64,000 nucleotides of DNA from Mesoplasma syrphidae (GCF_002843565.1 NZ_CP025257.1:186001-250000), one strand, 5' to 3'; numbered from the stretch's first letter, positions 12,243 through 23,651 are shown. The notes: generated by a model not told the origin, from the sequence alone. Made by a program: numbers and translations.

Positions 12243-12695
12243 ATGAAGTTTTTAAAGCAGGAGCAAAAAAAGTACGAACAAATCGTTGATAAGTTAAAGA
12301 CCAAAAACATTCGAATGACTGATATTCGTTTAGCGATTATTGCGATGCTAATTAAAGCTGAACATTTGACAACTCAAGAAATCATTAAAAATCTGGAATT
12401 AGAATTTGCTAATGTAAATGTAACAAGCGTTTACAATACTCTGGACTTGCTACTATCGCAGCATATACTTTTTGCAAATACTTTTAATGGCAAAAGTATA
12501 TGGTATGAAATTGCATCTGAAAAATCAATTCATTTAAAATGTGATGAATGTGGCGATGTAATTCACATTAATCCGATGACTTCTGATAAATTTGACTTTA
12601 ATGAGGTTGTTGAACTGGCGGAAAGCAAAGGTATTAAGTTAGATCATTTTAAGATTGAAGCTCATGGCATTTGTCAAAATTGTAGAAACAAATAG
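12243..12695 (+). CDS. Fur-family metal-responsive regulator
   Basis: 150 aa. The N-terminal winged helix (residues about 15-85) has the Fur-type pattern RMTDIRLAIIAMLIKAEHLTTQEI and VTSVYNTLDLLL. The C-terminal domain has two Cys pairs: CDECG near 100-104 and CQNC near 144-147, which would form the structural zinc site. HLKC and HINP residues may form the sensory metal site. It could belong to Fur, Zur or PerR; the sequence does not settle this. One base separates it from acpP, so the two are co-transcribed. Confidence 0.85.
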   Translation: MKFLKQEQKKYEQIVDKLKTKNIRMTDIRLAIIAMLIKAEHLTTQEIIKNLELEFANVNVTSVYNTLDLLLSQHILFANTFNGKSIWYEIASEKSIHLKCDECGDVIHINPMTSDKFDFNEVVELAESKGIKLDHFKIEAHGICQNCRNK

Positions 12696-12719
12696 TTATA
12701 GAATAGAAAGCTCGAATAA

Positions 12720-14102
12720 ATGATAAATTTCAAAAATTACAAATGAATCTTAGTTCCAGCAATTTTGTTGCTGGTTTTTGCTTCGATAGGTTTTGTAGTT
12801 TCAACTTTCTATGATTTAGAAGCTGCAGAATGATTGGGAAAAGGAATGCGCTATCAGACAATTAAATTTGTTGTCGTTTTTTATAGTTACATTGGAATGA
12901 CAATTTGGTCAATTCCCCTATGCATTGCTGCATTCATATGATTGGAAACTTTTTATTCTTTCAAAAAAACCAAAAAAGATTCATGATTTAAAGCAAATAG
13001 CAAATCAATTTGATACGTTTATTTGCTATGATTTGTACTTTGAGCAGTAGCAAATATTCATTTATTATATAAGGCAAGATTTATTGATCAAGGTTGGGGA
13101 ATTGGAATTAATGTAGATTATGTAACTACATGAGTTTATGGTTTTATTTCAAGAGTAATTGCGTTCATTTCTGAAGCAACAATTTATATGGGTGTTATCT
13201 ACTTACTTAGATTTAAACTGGCAAAAAGCAATTTTTTGTACAATCGAGGATACTGAATTGATGGAGTCAAGGTTGTATCGTTTATAGTTATTTCTTACAT
13301 CATATTGTTGTTCATAAAGCATAGTTTTGGTAGACCATATTATATGAATTTGAAATCAGTTTACGAAACGACAATTTTGCAAGAAGCTATTAATGAAGGA
13401 ATTATTGATTTAAATAGTCCTGAGTCTCTTGCGAAATTCTATGAATCTCAATCCAAAAATTTATGAGGTAATGCTGAAGTCTATTTACCCTGATACGAAA
13501 TTAATGGAAATTGATTTTATAATTTGAAGTTTTGAATTCCGGGACTTGCTAATATTGCAGATGCTCCTGGAGGGTGAAGGGATATAGATTTTCCTTCTGG
13601 ACATACGTTAGCAATGTTTTGCTTCTTATCTAATATCTTTTATTTCGTAGGAAGAAATAAGCCCAAAGTGTCCAAATTGACTAAAACAGCTACTTATCTT
13701 TGAATTCCTCATTTACTAATTATGATGACCACATTATGTGTTGCTAGAAGCCACTGACTAACTGATGTCTTCTTTAGTTGTATGGTATCAATTCCCGGAA
13801 TGTATTTAATTGCTTTTAAAGCTGAAAAAGTTTGTCTTAAAATTAATTTGCGTTGAGCTAATAAATGCAAGGAATCAGTAGGCGATGCAAATTTAGTTTT
13901 TAACAATAAAAGAGCATTCTTAGGAATTGAAAAATATGGAACTATTTGAAATTTGAAGTCTTTCAAATATAGTGCCAATTTTGACAATAAAGTGGACAAG
14001 CATATTAAAAAGATTAAAGTGCAAAAATCACAATTGACTATCTCACTAAATACTGATAATGATTTTGCCAAAAAGCAAATCAAAAGCTTAAGAAAAGAGT
14101 AA
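12720..14102 (+). CDS. PAP2-family membrane phosphatase
   Basis: 460 aa. The three PAP2/lipid phosphatase motifs are present: KHSFGRP near residue 200, FPSGHT near 291-296 and ARSHWLTDVFF near 342-352, which supply the phosphate-binding and catalytic His residues. About six membrane segments surround them, and a charged cytoplasmic tail of about 80 residues follows. Members hydrolyse phosphatidate, phosphatidylglycerophosphate or polyprenyl diphosphate; with no wall, a phospholipid substrate is the more likely. Many TGA codons read as Trp. It begins 24 bp after the Fur-family gene and ends at a strong terminator. Confidence 0.85.
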
Positions 14103-14107
14103 AAAAA

Positions 14108-14138
14108 ATGAAATCAATTATTGATTTCATTTTTTTTA
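14108..14138. terminator. Bidirectional intrinsic terminator
   Basis: Ten-bp perfect stem ATGAAATCAA / TTGATTTCAT with a TTA loop, with A-run before and T-run after. It separates the convergent PAP2 gene and ABC permease gene. Confidence 0.9.
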
Positions 14139-14870
14139 TAAAGGAAGATCTCGTTTTTTAAAGATATATATTCCTGCGCCATATAGGAATACTGAAATTG
14201 CTAGTAAAGCGGCAATTTGAGGCAATCAGGTGTTGACACTACTAATATTAATCTTTTCAGGCTTAAACAAGGTTAATAATGAAAGATAATTCAAATATTC
14301 AATGTTTAGCTGAGGTATTGATGCCAACAAAGATAAAACTATAAATGCAGAAGGAATTCCTGCTCCAAAAATTAAAGAAAATGTTGCCTTATTAAAATAG
14401 CATGAAGCAAGTCATGAAATTCCTGCAAAAGAAAGCAAAAGAAGTGTTCAATTGATTGTCATTACTGTTCACAAATGAATTGGCATTGAAATATTGAATA
14501 TTCCAATAAAAATGCACCCAATAACAAAATGAGTAAGTGTTCAGCAAATAACACTGCCGCTAAAAAAAATCATTTTAGTGGTCAAAATTTTTGTACGTGA
14601 TAATGGTGTTGACAAATAATAAGCCATATCGCCTTTTTCGACCTCAACAGCAACTAATTTATTTCCTGTAACAACTATGTATACTAATGGCAAGTTGATT
14701 CCAAGAGAAGTCAAAAACCCTCCCAAAACATTTACAACAGAGTTACTTTCAGCAGAACTGCCTATAGTTTTTAAAAACAAAATAAAAATCAAAAGTGAGG
14801 CGCCCAAGGTAACACTTCATAAAATTCAGTTACTACTAATTGATTTTTTTAATAAATGTAAATTAAACAT
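14136..14870 (-). CDS. ABC-2 type transporter permease
   Basis: 244 aa with about six hydrophobic segments, the usual layout of ABC-2 permeases. The conserved region VAVEVEKGDMAYYLSTPLSRTKILTTKM (near residues 72-99, key residues E, G, Y, L, S, P, R) is the typical cytoplasmic coupling loop of such permeases. It overlaps the end of the ATPase gene by 8 bases, so the pair forms one exporter. Substrate (drug, lipid or peptide) unknown. Several TGA codons encode Trp. Confidence 0.82.
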
Positions 14871-15750
14871 TAGATTCTCCTTCTGATTTATAAAATTTCA
14901 TAAAATATTTTTCTAATGAAAAAGGAATTTCCGATACCATTTCAATTTTGAAATTAGCCAGTTTTTTAAAAAATTCTTTAACCTCTTCAGGTTTTACGTT
15001 GTAAATGTAGGTTAGTTTTTCTTTGTCGGTATAAAATTCGGATCATTGCATAAACTCATCACTACCATAAGTAATTTTATAATAGCGCTTATTTTTACTA
15101 CGAAGCTCATGTAGATCAACGTGCGAAATAATTCGCCCGCTTTTAATAATTGCTACCTCGTCACAAGTTTTTTCAACTTCCTCAAAAATATGTGAACTCA
15201 TTAAAATTGTTTGTCCATTAGCCTTTGCTCGCTGAATTGTATCCACAAACTTTTGCTGCATTAAAGGATCTAAACCAGCTGTTGGTTCATCAAGAATGAC
15301 TATTTTAGGATTATGCATAAATGCGATTACCAGTCCGACTTTTTGCTTCATTCCTTTAGACATTTTTTTAATTTTTAAATTAGGATTAAATTCCCAATAG
15401 GCAATCAATTTTTCAACTTCAGCTCAATTTTTTTGATTTCGCAAATTGTATATTAGCTTAATAAATTTTCACCCTGTCATGTTATCAGGAAAAGATATTT
15501 CTCCGGGTAAATAACCGGTATCGTTTTGAACAAGCGCTGCCTGCGTTCAAGTGTCTAATCCATTTATAAGACTTTGACCCTTATTAGGTTTTATATATCC
15601 CATAAGAGTTCTAATTGTAGTTGATTTTCCAGCACCATTAGGTCCCAAATAACCAAAAATTCTACCCTCTTCTACTTCCAAGTCAATATCATAAATACCA
15701 TAGCCATTTGAGTATATTTTTGTCAAATTTGCTACCTGAATAATTTTCAT
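14863..15750 (-). CDS. ABC-2 type exporter ATP-binding protein
   Basis: 295 aa. Walker [11 protein letters not shown] near residues 38-47, Q-loop in [11 protein letters not shown], signature MSKGMKQK, Walker [14 protein letters not shown], and the H-loop [12 protein letters not shown] are all present. The C-terminal 80 residues resemble the accessory domain of CcmA/YxlF-type exporters. The start at 15750 is chosen over an in-frame ATG at 15774 because GGGAGG lies 6 bases before it. It overlaps the permease gene by 8 bases. Confidence 0.9.
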
Positions 15751-15828
15751 AATTACCTCCCGATTTATAAACAAAATTATACCTTATAAATAAAATAATA
15801 TATATTCTTTTATTGTTTAATAATTCCT

Positions 15829-15856
15829 TTGAAAAATTTGCAATTTTGTTTATAAT
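15829..15856 (+). promoter_or_regulatory. Promoter of the tRNA-Trp pair
   Basis: TTGAAA at 15829-15834 and TATAAT at 15851-15856 with a 16-bp spacer, ending 17 bp upstream of the first tRNA-Trp. Confidence 0.7.
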
Positions 15857-15873
15857 TATATAGGTAATTAAAT

Positions 15874-15949
15874 AGGGGCATAGTTCAGTTGGCAGAACAT
15901 CGGTCTTCAAAACCGAGTGTCGCGAGTTCGAGTCTTGCTGCCCCTGCCA
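15874..15949 (+). tRNA. tRNA-Trp (UCA), decodes UGA
   Basis: 76-nt cloverleaf: acceptor AGGGGCA / TGCCCCT with discriminator G and encoded CCA, anticodon stem CGGT/ACCG, loop CTTCAAA with anticodon TCA. This tRNA reads UGA as Trp and explains the TGA codons in nearly all genes here. A second Trp tRNA follows after 43 bp with a hairpin between them. Confidence 0.96.
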
Positions 15950-15961
15950 TTAAAAAATTAT

Positions 15962-15987
15962 GTCGCACTTTTGGTGCGATTTTATTT
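15962..15987 (+). terminator. Terminator-like hairpin between the two tRNA-Trp genes
   Basis: Stem TCGCAC / GTGCGA with a TTTTG loop followed by TTTTATTT. It lies inside the tandem tRNA unit, so it may act as an attenuator that lets only part of transcription reach the second tRNA. A similar arrangement was described for Mycoplasma capricolum. Confidence 0.7.
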
Positions 15988-15992
15988 CAAAT

Positions 15993-16067
15993 AGGGACGT
16001 AGTTCAATGGTAGAACGTCGGTCTCCAAAACCGAGCGTTGAGGGTTCGATTCCTTTCGTCCCTGCCA
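15993..16067 (+). tRNA. tRNA-Trp (CCA), decodes UGG
   Basis: 75-nt cloverleaf: acceptor AGGGACG / CGTCCCT, discriminator G, encoded CCA, loop CTCCAAA with anticodon CCA. Its sequence is close to the upstream UCA tRNA, which fits origin by duplication. UGG codons are rare but present in this window, for example in ugpE and nrdE. Confidence 0.96.
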
Positions 16068-16074
16068 CATGATA

Positions 16075-16112
16075 ATAAAAAAATCACTTGATATACACAA
16101 GTGATTTTTTTA
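16075..16112. terminator. Bidirectional intrinsic terminator
   Basis: Ten-bp stem AAATCACTTG / CAAGTGATTT with A- and T-runs on either side. It ends the tRNA-Trp unit and, from the other side, the helicase gene. Confidence 0.85.
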
Positions 16113-16118
16113 TTTTAG

Positions 16119-17546
16119 TTAGTTTCAGTTAACTCCAGAAGCTTTTCTGTTTTTTCCGTAAGTTGATTTCCCAGCTTTTTTAAATCCACTTGCACGTGAG
16201 TCTTTGTTGCGTTCTCTTAAAGAACCAAAGCCTGAATTAATGTCAGTATCACGCTTACGTGAATTACTAGAATTACTTGCTTTTCTTGCTCCAGGTTTTG
16301 ATGCAGAATTATAGCTTCCATGACCACTTTTGGAACTACTATTGTTACGTGAATTAGAGCTTGAACGATTTCTTCCAAAGTTTGAATCACGTGATCCAAA
16401 TGATTTTTCTGAACGTTGTGTTTTAGTTACGCCATATTCTTCATGGCCCATTTCATCAATCACAATTTTATAAGTTTTCTCTATGTCCTGAATTTGACGT
16501 AGAGTTCCTTGATTTGCAATAAAGGAAATAGAATTTCCAGTCTCATTGTTTCTCCCAGTTCTTCCGATACGGTGAACAAAATGTTCGTTTTCACGAGAAA
16601 TATCATAGTTGATAACATAGTCAACACCAGAAATATCAATTCCACGTGCTACTACGTCAGTTGCAACTAATACTTGATATTCACTGTTTTTAAACATTTT
16701 AATTGACTTTGTTCTTTGTGATTGACGCTTATCTCCATTAATGACAATTGCTTTAACACCAATTGTTTTCAAATTACGAGCAATTTTGTCAGTTTGTGAT
16801 TTTGTGTTGGTAAAGACAATTGCACGCTGAGGAGCATGTTTCTCAAAAACTTTCAAAATTAGTTCTTCTTTATCAATGCCTTTAGTAAAAATAAAGGTAT
16901 TTGTAATATTGCTATTTACTTTTAGTTCATTATGAATTTCAACAAGCTCATAATTTTTCATATAGTTATTGGCAATTTGCATAACCTTAGGAGTATTTGT
17001 TGCTGAGAATAATCCAACTTGAACACCATCAGGCGCAGCTTTAAAAACAGCATCAATTTCATTTTTAAATCCCATTTTTAACATTTCATCTGCTTCATCA
17101 AGAATAATTGTTCTTAATTCGCTCAATTTTAGTGTTCCACGATTTAAGTGATCATTTACTCTTCCTGGAGTTCCAACAATAATTTGTGCGTCACGTAGAC
17201 GGTTAATTTGATCGCGCATTTGTGCACCACCAATTAAAGGAGCTACACCAATTCCGTTGATTCTAGATGAGAATTTTCTCACTTGCTCTACAATTTGAAG
17301 AGCCAATTCTCTTGTTGGCGCTAAAATAATAACTTGAGGTCTTTTTAATTTAATAGTCAAGTTATGTAATATTGGCAAGACAAAAGCTGCTGTTTTTCCA
17401 GTTCCAGTACTTGATTTTCCAAAAAGATTTTGGTTGTTTAAAAATACTGGAATTGCTTTTTCTTGAATTTCTGTGGGTTGGTCAAATTTGTTAATTTCCA
17501 ACGCTTTTAATATATGTTCGTTTAATTGTAATTCTTTAAATGTCAT
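16119..17546 (-). CDS. DEAD-box RNA helicase
   Basis: 475 aa; CshA/DeaD-like. The helicase core (about residues 1-365) shows the Q motif (KFDQPTEIQ), motif I SSTGTGKTAA near 44-53, PTRELALQ, TPGR, DEAD (IILDEADEM), SAT, and the C-terminal motifs VFTNT, ARGID and HRIGRTGR. The tail of about 100 residues is low complexity, rich in Ser, Arg, Asn and Gly, and probably binds RNA. The frame runs through a TGA (Trp) to a TAA at 16119-16121. CshA-type enzymes act in mRNA decay and ribosome assembly, which would fit partnership with the RNase J encoded at 40.6-42.4 kb. Upstream is a TATAAT on the minus strand near 17612. Confidence 0.93.
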
Positions 17547-17682
17547 TTTGTTTCCTATCTCTGTATGTTATATGAGATAAAAAAAGCATTTATTTCACAA
17601 CTACATTTACTTATTATATCATACAAGCAAAATTTGGTAAAACTTTTTATCTCAAACAAAAAAATAAAAAGCTATATTCCTT

Positions 17683-18531
17683 TTATTTTTTCATGATTGC
17701 GAAAGCAACAGATTCAATTCCAGCATGAACTGTATAAATTGAAGGAATTGTAGCTTCTGTAAATTTAATATCGCTATTATTTAAAGTCTCGCGAATATTT
17801 GTACAAGTTTTTTGACTTGTTAATGGTGTACTCATAAATACTAAGCGATATGTATCAGTGTAATCTCTTTTAATACGAGAAATCACTTTTTCTGTTAATC
17901 CTGAATAAGTACGTCCAATTGCTTCTTTTTCTGGCTTAGCTGCTCAGCGGATTAAAAGCTTTGTTTTAAAAATATTTAAAACTGTTGCAATAATACCAGT
18001 AGCACGACCGCCGCTTGCCAATTTTTTTAGATCTCCGGGAATAATTCCAACATAAGTTGAGTGCTTGTTTTCCTCAATGTAATTTATCATTTTTTGAGGA
18101 GTATCTAGCTCTCCAGAAATATTTTTCTCACTTAAATTAAGTGCCATTTCTGTAAGCGCCATTGCGGCAATATCATTATTATCATAAACTGTAACTTTAC
18201 CTGTATATTTTTCATCACTAGCTGTCATGAATGCTGTTTGCAGCATTGATGATAAATTACCAGGAATTGGAATATGAATGATGTGTTCATACTTAGTTAG
18301 CATTTCATCGTATTTTATTTCCAATTCTCCAGGACTAGCTTGTGATGTTTTTAACATTTCTCCATTAGCAATACGGTTCATAACATCATTTTTTTCAATA
18401 TTTTCCAAAGTATCTAACATATCAGTATTATTGGGAAAAGTGACATGTAGAGGAATTCATTCAATTTGAGTTCCCTCAATATCTTTGGGGTTGCTTGTAG
18501 CAGCGCTGTCAATTAAAATTCCTATTTTCAT
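17683..18531 (-). CDS. DegV-family fatty-acid-binding protein (first copy)
   Basis: 282 aa. The DegV pattern is present: IDSAATSNP at the N-terminus, a KTSQASPGEL motif near residues 67-76, the IPGNLSSMLQTA segment, and the GDLKKLASGGRATG segment near 171-184. FakB proteins of this family hold a fatty acid for phosphorylation by FakA and feed phospholipid synthesis, which suits an organism that imports fatty acids. The frame contains TGA codons read as Trp. It lies 17 bp downstream of a second DegV gene, so the pair is an operon. Two paralogues often prefer saturated and unsaturated fatty acids; which is which is not visible. Confidence 0.85.
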
Positions 18532-18548
18532 TTTTTGTATTTCCTTTT

Positions 18549-19379
18549 CTAATTTCTTCATCCCACTAACGCAACTGTTTCGCGTCCAGTGTGTGAACAA
18601 ATAACGTTTGTAAGTTCACTATACAATCCTATAGTTAATCCTTCATCATGAATTAATTTAACAATTAAATCCAAATCTTCTTGATCAAAACGAGAGTAAG
18701 CAACATCAATAACTTTAATATTCTTACATTCTTTTTTAATTATATTCAGAGCATGTGCAATTGCTTTTTTGTATGTTCGAGCAGTATTTTCTTTATCAAT
18801 TGAACCATTATATCTTAAGATTGGAATAATTTTTAACATTTTAGCTAAAGCAGCAGCAGTTGAAGATATACGACCACCACGCTTTAAAGTTTCAAGATTC
18901 TTTGGAATAATGAAGGTAGTAAATTTAGATGAGAGTTCTTTCACCAATTCTAAAATTTCAAACCCTGTTTTATTTTCTGCAATTCAAAATGCTATATGTC
19001 TAATAACTGTTTGCAGAATAATTGAAACTCCTTTTGTGTCACAAACAAAGATTTTACCTTTGTAAGCCTCTTCAGTTTCGCTTAGCATACGTGCTAAATT
19101 AAACTGCCCACTTAAACCGCTTGAGATTGGAGCAAAAATAACTTGATCATAATCAACTAGCAGTTTGTCCCACATTGCCATAATATCTCCTGGTGCTGAT
19201 TGTGAGGTTTTTAAACTTTGACTATCTAATAATTTATAAAAGTCATCTTTATTTAAAGAATCATCATCATAAATCTGATTTCCGTCTTCTGGCGCAATCA
19301 TTAATGGAATAATATACAGATCTTTAAAATCGGACGCTTTACCATCATAAGCAGAATCAGTTAAGATTGCTATTTTCAT
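18549..19379 (-). CDS. DegV-family fatty-acid-binding protein (second copy)
   Basis: 276 aa. ILTDSAYD at the N-terminus, KTSQSAPGDI near residues 58-67, ISSGLSGQFNLA near 87-98 and NLETLKRGGRISSTAA near 162-177 are the DegV landmarks. Same expected role as its neighbour: presenting a bound fatty acid to the FakA kinase (not in this window). The ribosome site GGGAGG precedes the start. The protein continues past a TGA to a TAG at 18549-18551. It is the promoter-proximal gene and is divergent from ytpR. Confidence 0.87.
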
Positions 19380-19463
19380 ATGTTTCCCTCCCGGTATATA
19401 TTTATTTAATTATATATAATTGGTATAATAAAAAGCAAATGATAAGGAGAATAAATTATTATT

Positions 19464-20072
19464 ATGCAAAAGCTAAAATATGGTATTTATTATAATCAGC
19501 AATTTAATGCTTTAATGAGCAATTTTAATAATGACCGCTCAATCACTGAAATTGTTGAACTTGATAATTTGACAGTACTAAAACATGGGAACGAAATTGT
19601 AGCAATTAATATTTTTAATCCTGATTTAGATATTAAGCAAGGATTTGTTTCTGAAGATAAGCGAGTTTATTCTTATGTTCAAAAAGTAATTGAAAATTTA
19701 ATTGCAGTGGAACAAGATGTTCAATTTAAAATTGGAAAAGTTTTAAGTTGTGAACTAATTCTGGGAACACATCTAAATTTATGTCAGGTCGACTTAGGAG
19801 CAGAAACTCTTCAAATTGTATGTGGAGCTGCGAATGTTCGTAATGATTTGTTAGTGGTCGTAGCTACTCCAGGAAGTTACTTACCAAATGGACTAAAAAT
19901 TGGAGAAAATAAATTACATGGATTTGATTCATATGGAATGTTATGTAGTGCTCGTGAACTAGAAATTCCTTTCGGTATTTATAACAGCGAGGGAATTATA
20001 GAGTTAGACAATAAATTTGCAAATAAACTTGGAGAAAGTTTTTGAGGAATTCATTATGAATACAACAATTAA
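19464..20072 (+). CDS. ytpR: YtpR-like tRNA-binding domain protein
   Basis: 202 aa. An N-terminal domain of about 90 residues (DUF4479-like in the YtpR family) is followed by an OB-fold tRNA-binding domain (EMAP-II/PheT type): [25 protein letters not shown], then [28 protein letters not shown] and [10 protein letters not shown], which are the family hallmarks. It probably binds tRNA; its cellular role is not firmly known. The end runs through a TGA (Trp) and overlaps the start of pncB by 17 bases. Confidence 0.85.
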
Positions 20073-21114
20073 GTTTCAATTTGATCCCCGAGTAAAGGAT
20101 GGTTTTTTCATTGCTGATTATTTTAAAAAAACAACGACAATTTTGGAAAAATATAAACCAGAGCAAATTGTAACAATGCAATTTTTTCAACGTAAAGAAA
20201 ATACTATTTTATGTGGTATTGAAGAGTCGTTGGGATTGCTTAAATTTGCTTCGAAAAGTTTTGAAAATTTGGAAATATGATCTTTGAATGATGGTGATCT
20301 TGTTCAGCCATTGGAGCCTGTTTTAAAAATTAAGGGACGTTATCAAGATTTTGGTTGATTAGAAGGAATGATAGACGGCATTTTAGCTCGCAATAGTTCA
20401 GTTGCAACAAATTCTAGACAAATTGTTGAAGCGGCTAATGGGAAGATTTTGCTAAATATGTTAGATCGTGCGGATTCTTTTTGAACTTTGCCAAGCGATG
20501 GCTATGCTTCTTATATTGGCGGTTTTCGTCGCTTCGTATCTGAAGCAGCAGTTGAGTATATTAACGATGAAACAGTGGCTAAACCAAGCGGAACAATGCC
20601 CCACGCATTAATTCAGTCATTCGATGGTGACATTTTAGAAGCAACGAAAGCTTTTGCAACAACATTTCCAAATGTCAATTTAGTTTCGCTTGTTGACTAC
20701 AACAATGATTGTGTAAATGATGCTCTCAAAGTGGCTAATTATTTTAATAAGAAATTGTGAGCTGTACGTTTGGATACAGCTGGAAATTTAATTGATAAGA
20801 CAGTACAGAAATGTAAAGAAAGTTATCGTGGTTATAGCCTTAATGGCGTAAGTATTCCACTTGTAAAGGAAGTTCGTAAAGCTTTAGATGCTGCAGGGCA
20901 TCAACATGTGAAAATCATTGTTTCGTCAGGTTTTAACGCTGAAAAGATTGCATACTTTGAAAGCGAAAATGCAGCAGTTGATATTTATGGAATGGGTGAT
21001 TCACTTGCTAAGGTAACAATTGGTTTTACAGGTGATGCAGTTTTGATTAATGGCAAAAAAGAGTCAAAATTTGGTCGTGAAAATAAAGAATCAAAACGAT
21101 TAATAAAAAGATAA
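20056..21114 (+). CDS. pncB: Nicotinate phosphoribosyltransferase
   Basis: 352 aa. It makes nicotinate mononucleotide from nicotinate and PRPP, the entry to NAD salvage. The motifs fit the family: the SFWTLPSDGYASYIGGFRR region, the active-site GTMPHALIQ (near residues 177-185, His expected to be phosphorylated), AVRLDTAGNL and IIVSSGFNAEKI. It is shorter than many bacterial PncB proteins, as in other mollicutes. The start at 20056 has GAGG about 9 bases upstream, inside ytpR; an upstream in-frame ATG at 20017 lacks a site. Confidence 0.87.
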
Positions 21115-21128
21115 GAGGAGTATATTTT

Positions 21129-22370
<1,242 letters not shown>

Positions 22371-22415
22371 TGAATAAGTGGAAATTTATTATTTTTGGAA
22401 TTTATTCTAAAAGTA

Positions 22416-22443
22416 TAGACTTTTTTTGGAAAAATTTTATAAT
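22416..22443 (+). promoter_or_regulatory. Promoter of candidate structured RNA
   Basis: TAGACT at 22416-22421 and TATAAT at 22438-22443 with a 16-bp spacer, in the tyrS-rpsD gap and pointing away from any plus-strand gene. Confidence 0.5.
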
Positions 22444-22448
22444 ATAAG

Positions 22449-22687
22449 TAAGAAGTTAAATATGCCCTTATTTATTTAGCTTCTTGACCATAAAAATCAA
22501 TATCTGACTAATTTTAAAAATATTAGATCGTTCTTTTTACACTTCATACAATGTGTATGATACATATTTATTCAACTTTCAAAAACAAATTTTCTCTCAA
22601 TCTTATTTTTGAAAGCAATTTAAAAATAGAATGTGATTCTATTAACTGTTCAAAATAAAAAAAACCGCAGAATTTGCGGTTTTTTTA
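22449..22687 (+). ncRNA. Candidate structured non-coding RNA, about 240 nt
   Basis: No ORF is present. After the promoter comes a chain of hairpins: a 13-bp stem with one G-U pair (22450-22462 with 22473-22485), a 5-bp stem CTAAT/ATTAG (22508-22526), CATAC/GTATG (22545-22559), a perfect 10-bp stem CTTTCAAAAA / TTTTTGAAAG (22576-22615), a perfect 8-bp stem with loop GTG (22625-22643), and then a terminator. I cannot match it to 6S, RNase P, SRP or tmRNA, whose hallmark sequences are absent. A relative of the small RNAs reported in M. capricolum is possible but untested. It could also be only a set of chance AT-rich repeats. Confidence 0.45.
22655..22687. terminator. Bidirectional intrinsic terminator
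   Basis: Stem AAAACCGCA / TGCGGTTTT with an AATT-type loop and A/T runs on both sides. It ends rpsD on the minus strand and the candidate RNA on the plus strand. Confidence 0.9.
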
Positions 22688-22697
22688 TCTTGTTTAA

Positions 22698-23321
22698 TTA
22701 CTTGATTAAACGATTGTATCATTCAACTATTAATGCTTCGTTGATTTCGTTGTTTAATTCTTGACGTTCTGGTAAACGAACAAATTCACCTTTTAAGTTA
22801 TTTTTATCAACTTTCACAAATTCAACTGTTGATTCATTATTTTGTAATGCTTCAGCAATTTTATCGTTTTTTCTCATTGATTCTTTAACTTCTAAGATGT
22901 CTCCAGGTTTTAGTTGGTAAGAAGGAATATCAACTTTTTTACCATTTACTAAAATGTGACCATGGTTAACTAATTGACGAGCCCCTTGTCTTGTCATTGC
23001 AAATCCAAGACGATAAGTAATATTATCCAATCTTGATTCTAACAATACCAAGAAGTTTGTCCCAACAATTCCTTGAATTTTTTTAGCCTTTGCAAAAGTA
23101 TTTCTGAATTGTCTTTCAGTCAGCCCATACATGAATTTAACTTTTTGTTTTTCTTGTAATTGAGTTCCGTAACCAGATAATTTAGTTTTGGCTTTATCTT
23201 TTCCATGTTGACCAGGAGTAGTTACTCTTTTTTTACCTTTGCTGAATTCTTTACCATTTTCAAGAATTGAAAAACCATATCTACGAGATTTTTTGAATGT
23301 TGATCCAGTATATCTAGACAT
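22698..23321 (-). CDS. rpsD: Ribosomal protein S4
   Basis: 207 aa. The N-terminus [22 protein letters not shown] and the S4 domain [34 protein letters not shown] (given here only in part: [26 protein letters not shown]) are diagnostic. S4 initiates 30S assembly. The start at 23321 (MSRYTG) is preferred over an ATG two codons upstream because AGGAG is 8 bases away and S4 proteins begin this way. The C-terminus continues through a TGA to end VEWYNRLIK, matching the usual S4 ending. The folded leader upstream suggests autogenous control. Confidence 0.97.
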
Positions 23322-23379
23322 ATTCATTTCTCCTATATATTTTTTTCAGCGTTAATTAAAAATATAATGAATAGATTCT

Positions 23380-23455
23380 ATTCTAACCAGTCTACTTATT
23401 CGCTCTTACTGCAAAGAGTTACTTTGGTATAAACTTAGTAGACAGCTTTTAGAAT
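23380..23455 (-). promoter_or_regulatory. Folded 5' leader element of rpsD
   Basis: On the minus strand an outer 7-bp stem (ATTCTAA / TTAGAAT; 23449-23455 with 23380-23386) encloses a 7-bp stem GTCTACT / AGTAGAC (23437-23443 with 23390-23396). Inside is a small hairpin CTCTT / AAGAG (23414-23418 with 23403-23407). The nested helices lie between promoter and start codon, as expected for an S4-binding autoregulatory leader known in Firmicutes rpsD genes. The S4-binding role is inference. Confidence 0.55.
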
Positions 23456-23492
23456 ATATCTATATGCAGAACATCTTATAAATAACTATATT

Positions 23493-23520
23493 ATTATATC
23501 TTATTTTATTAAGTGTGCAA
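23493..23520 (-). promoter_or_regulatory. Promoter of rpsD
   Basis: Minus-strand TTGCAC (23515-23520) and TATAAT (23493-23498) with a 16-bp spacer. This gives a leader of about 165 nt before rpsD. Confidence 0.7.
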
Positions 23521-23651
23521 CCTAGAATCTATTTTTTTAAATTGACAAACCAGTTCAAAAAGATGTAAGAAGGTTTCGGGTTTTAAAGTTCTATTCAAAA
23601 TAACCAATTACTAATTTGGTATAATTTATGTGATGGAAAAGGTGAAGTGAC

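Noticed and set aside
22463-22480. Five-codon leader peptide (ATG to TAG) inside the candidate RNA
   Set aside because: No ribosome site and the codons lie in the loop and arm of the first stem; chance is more likely.
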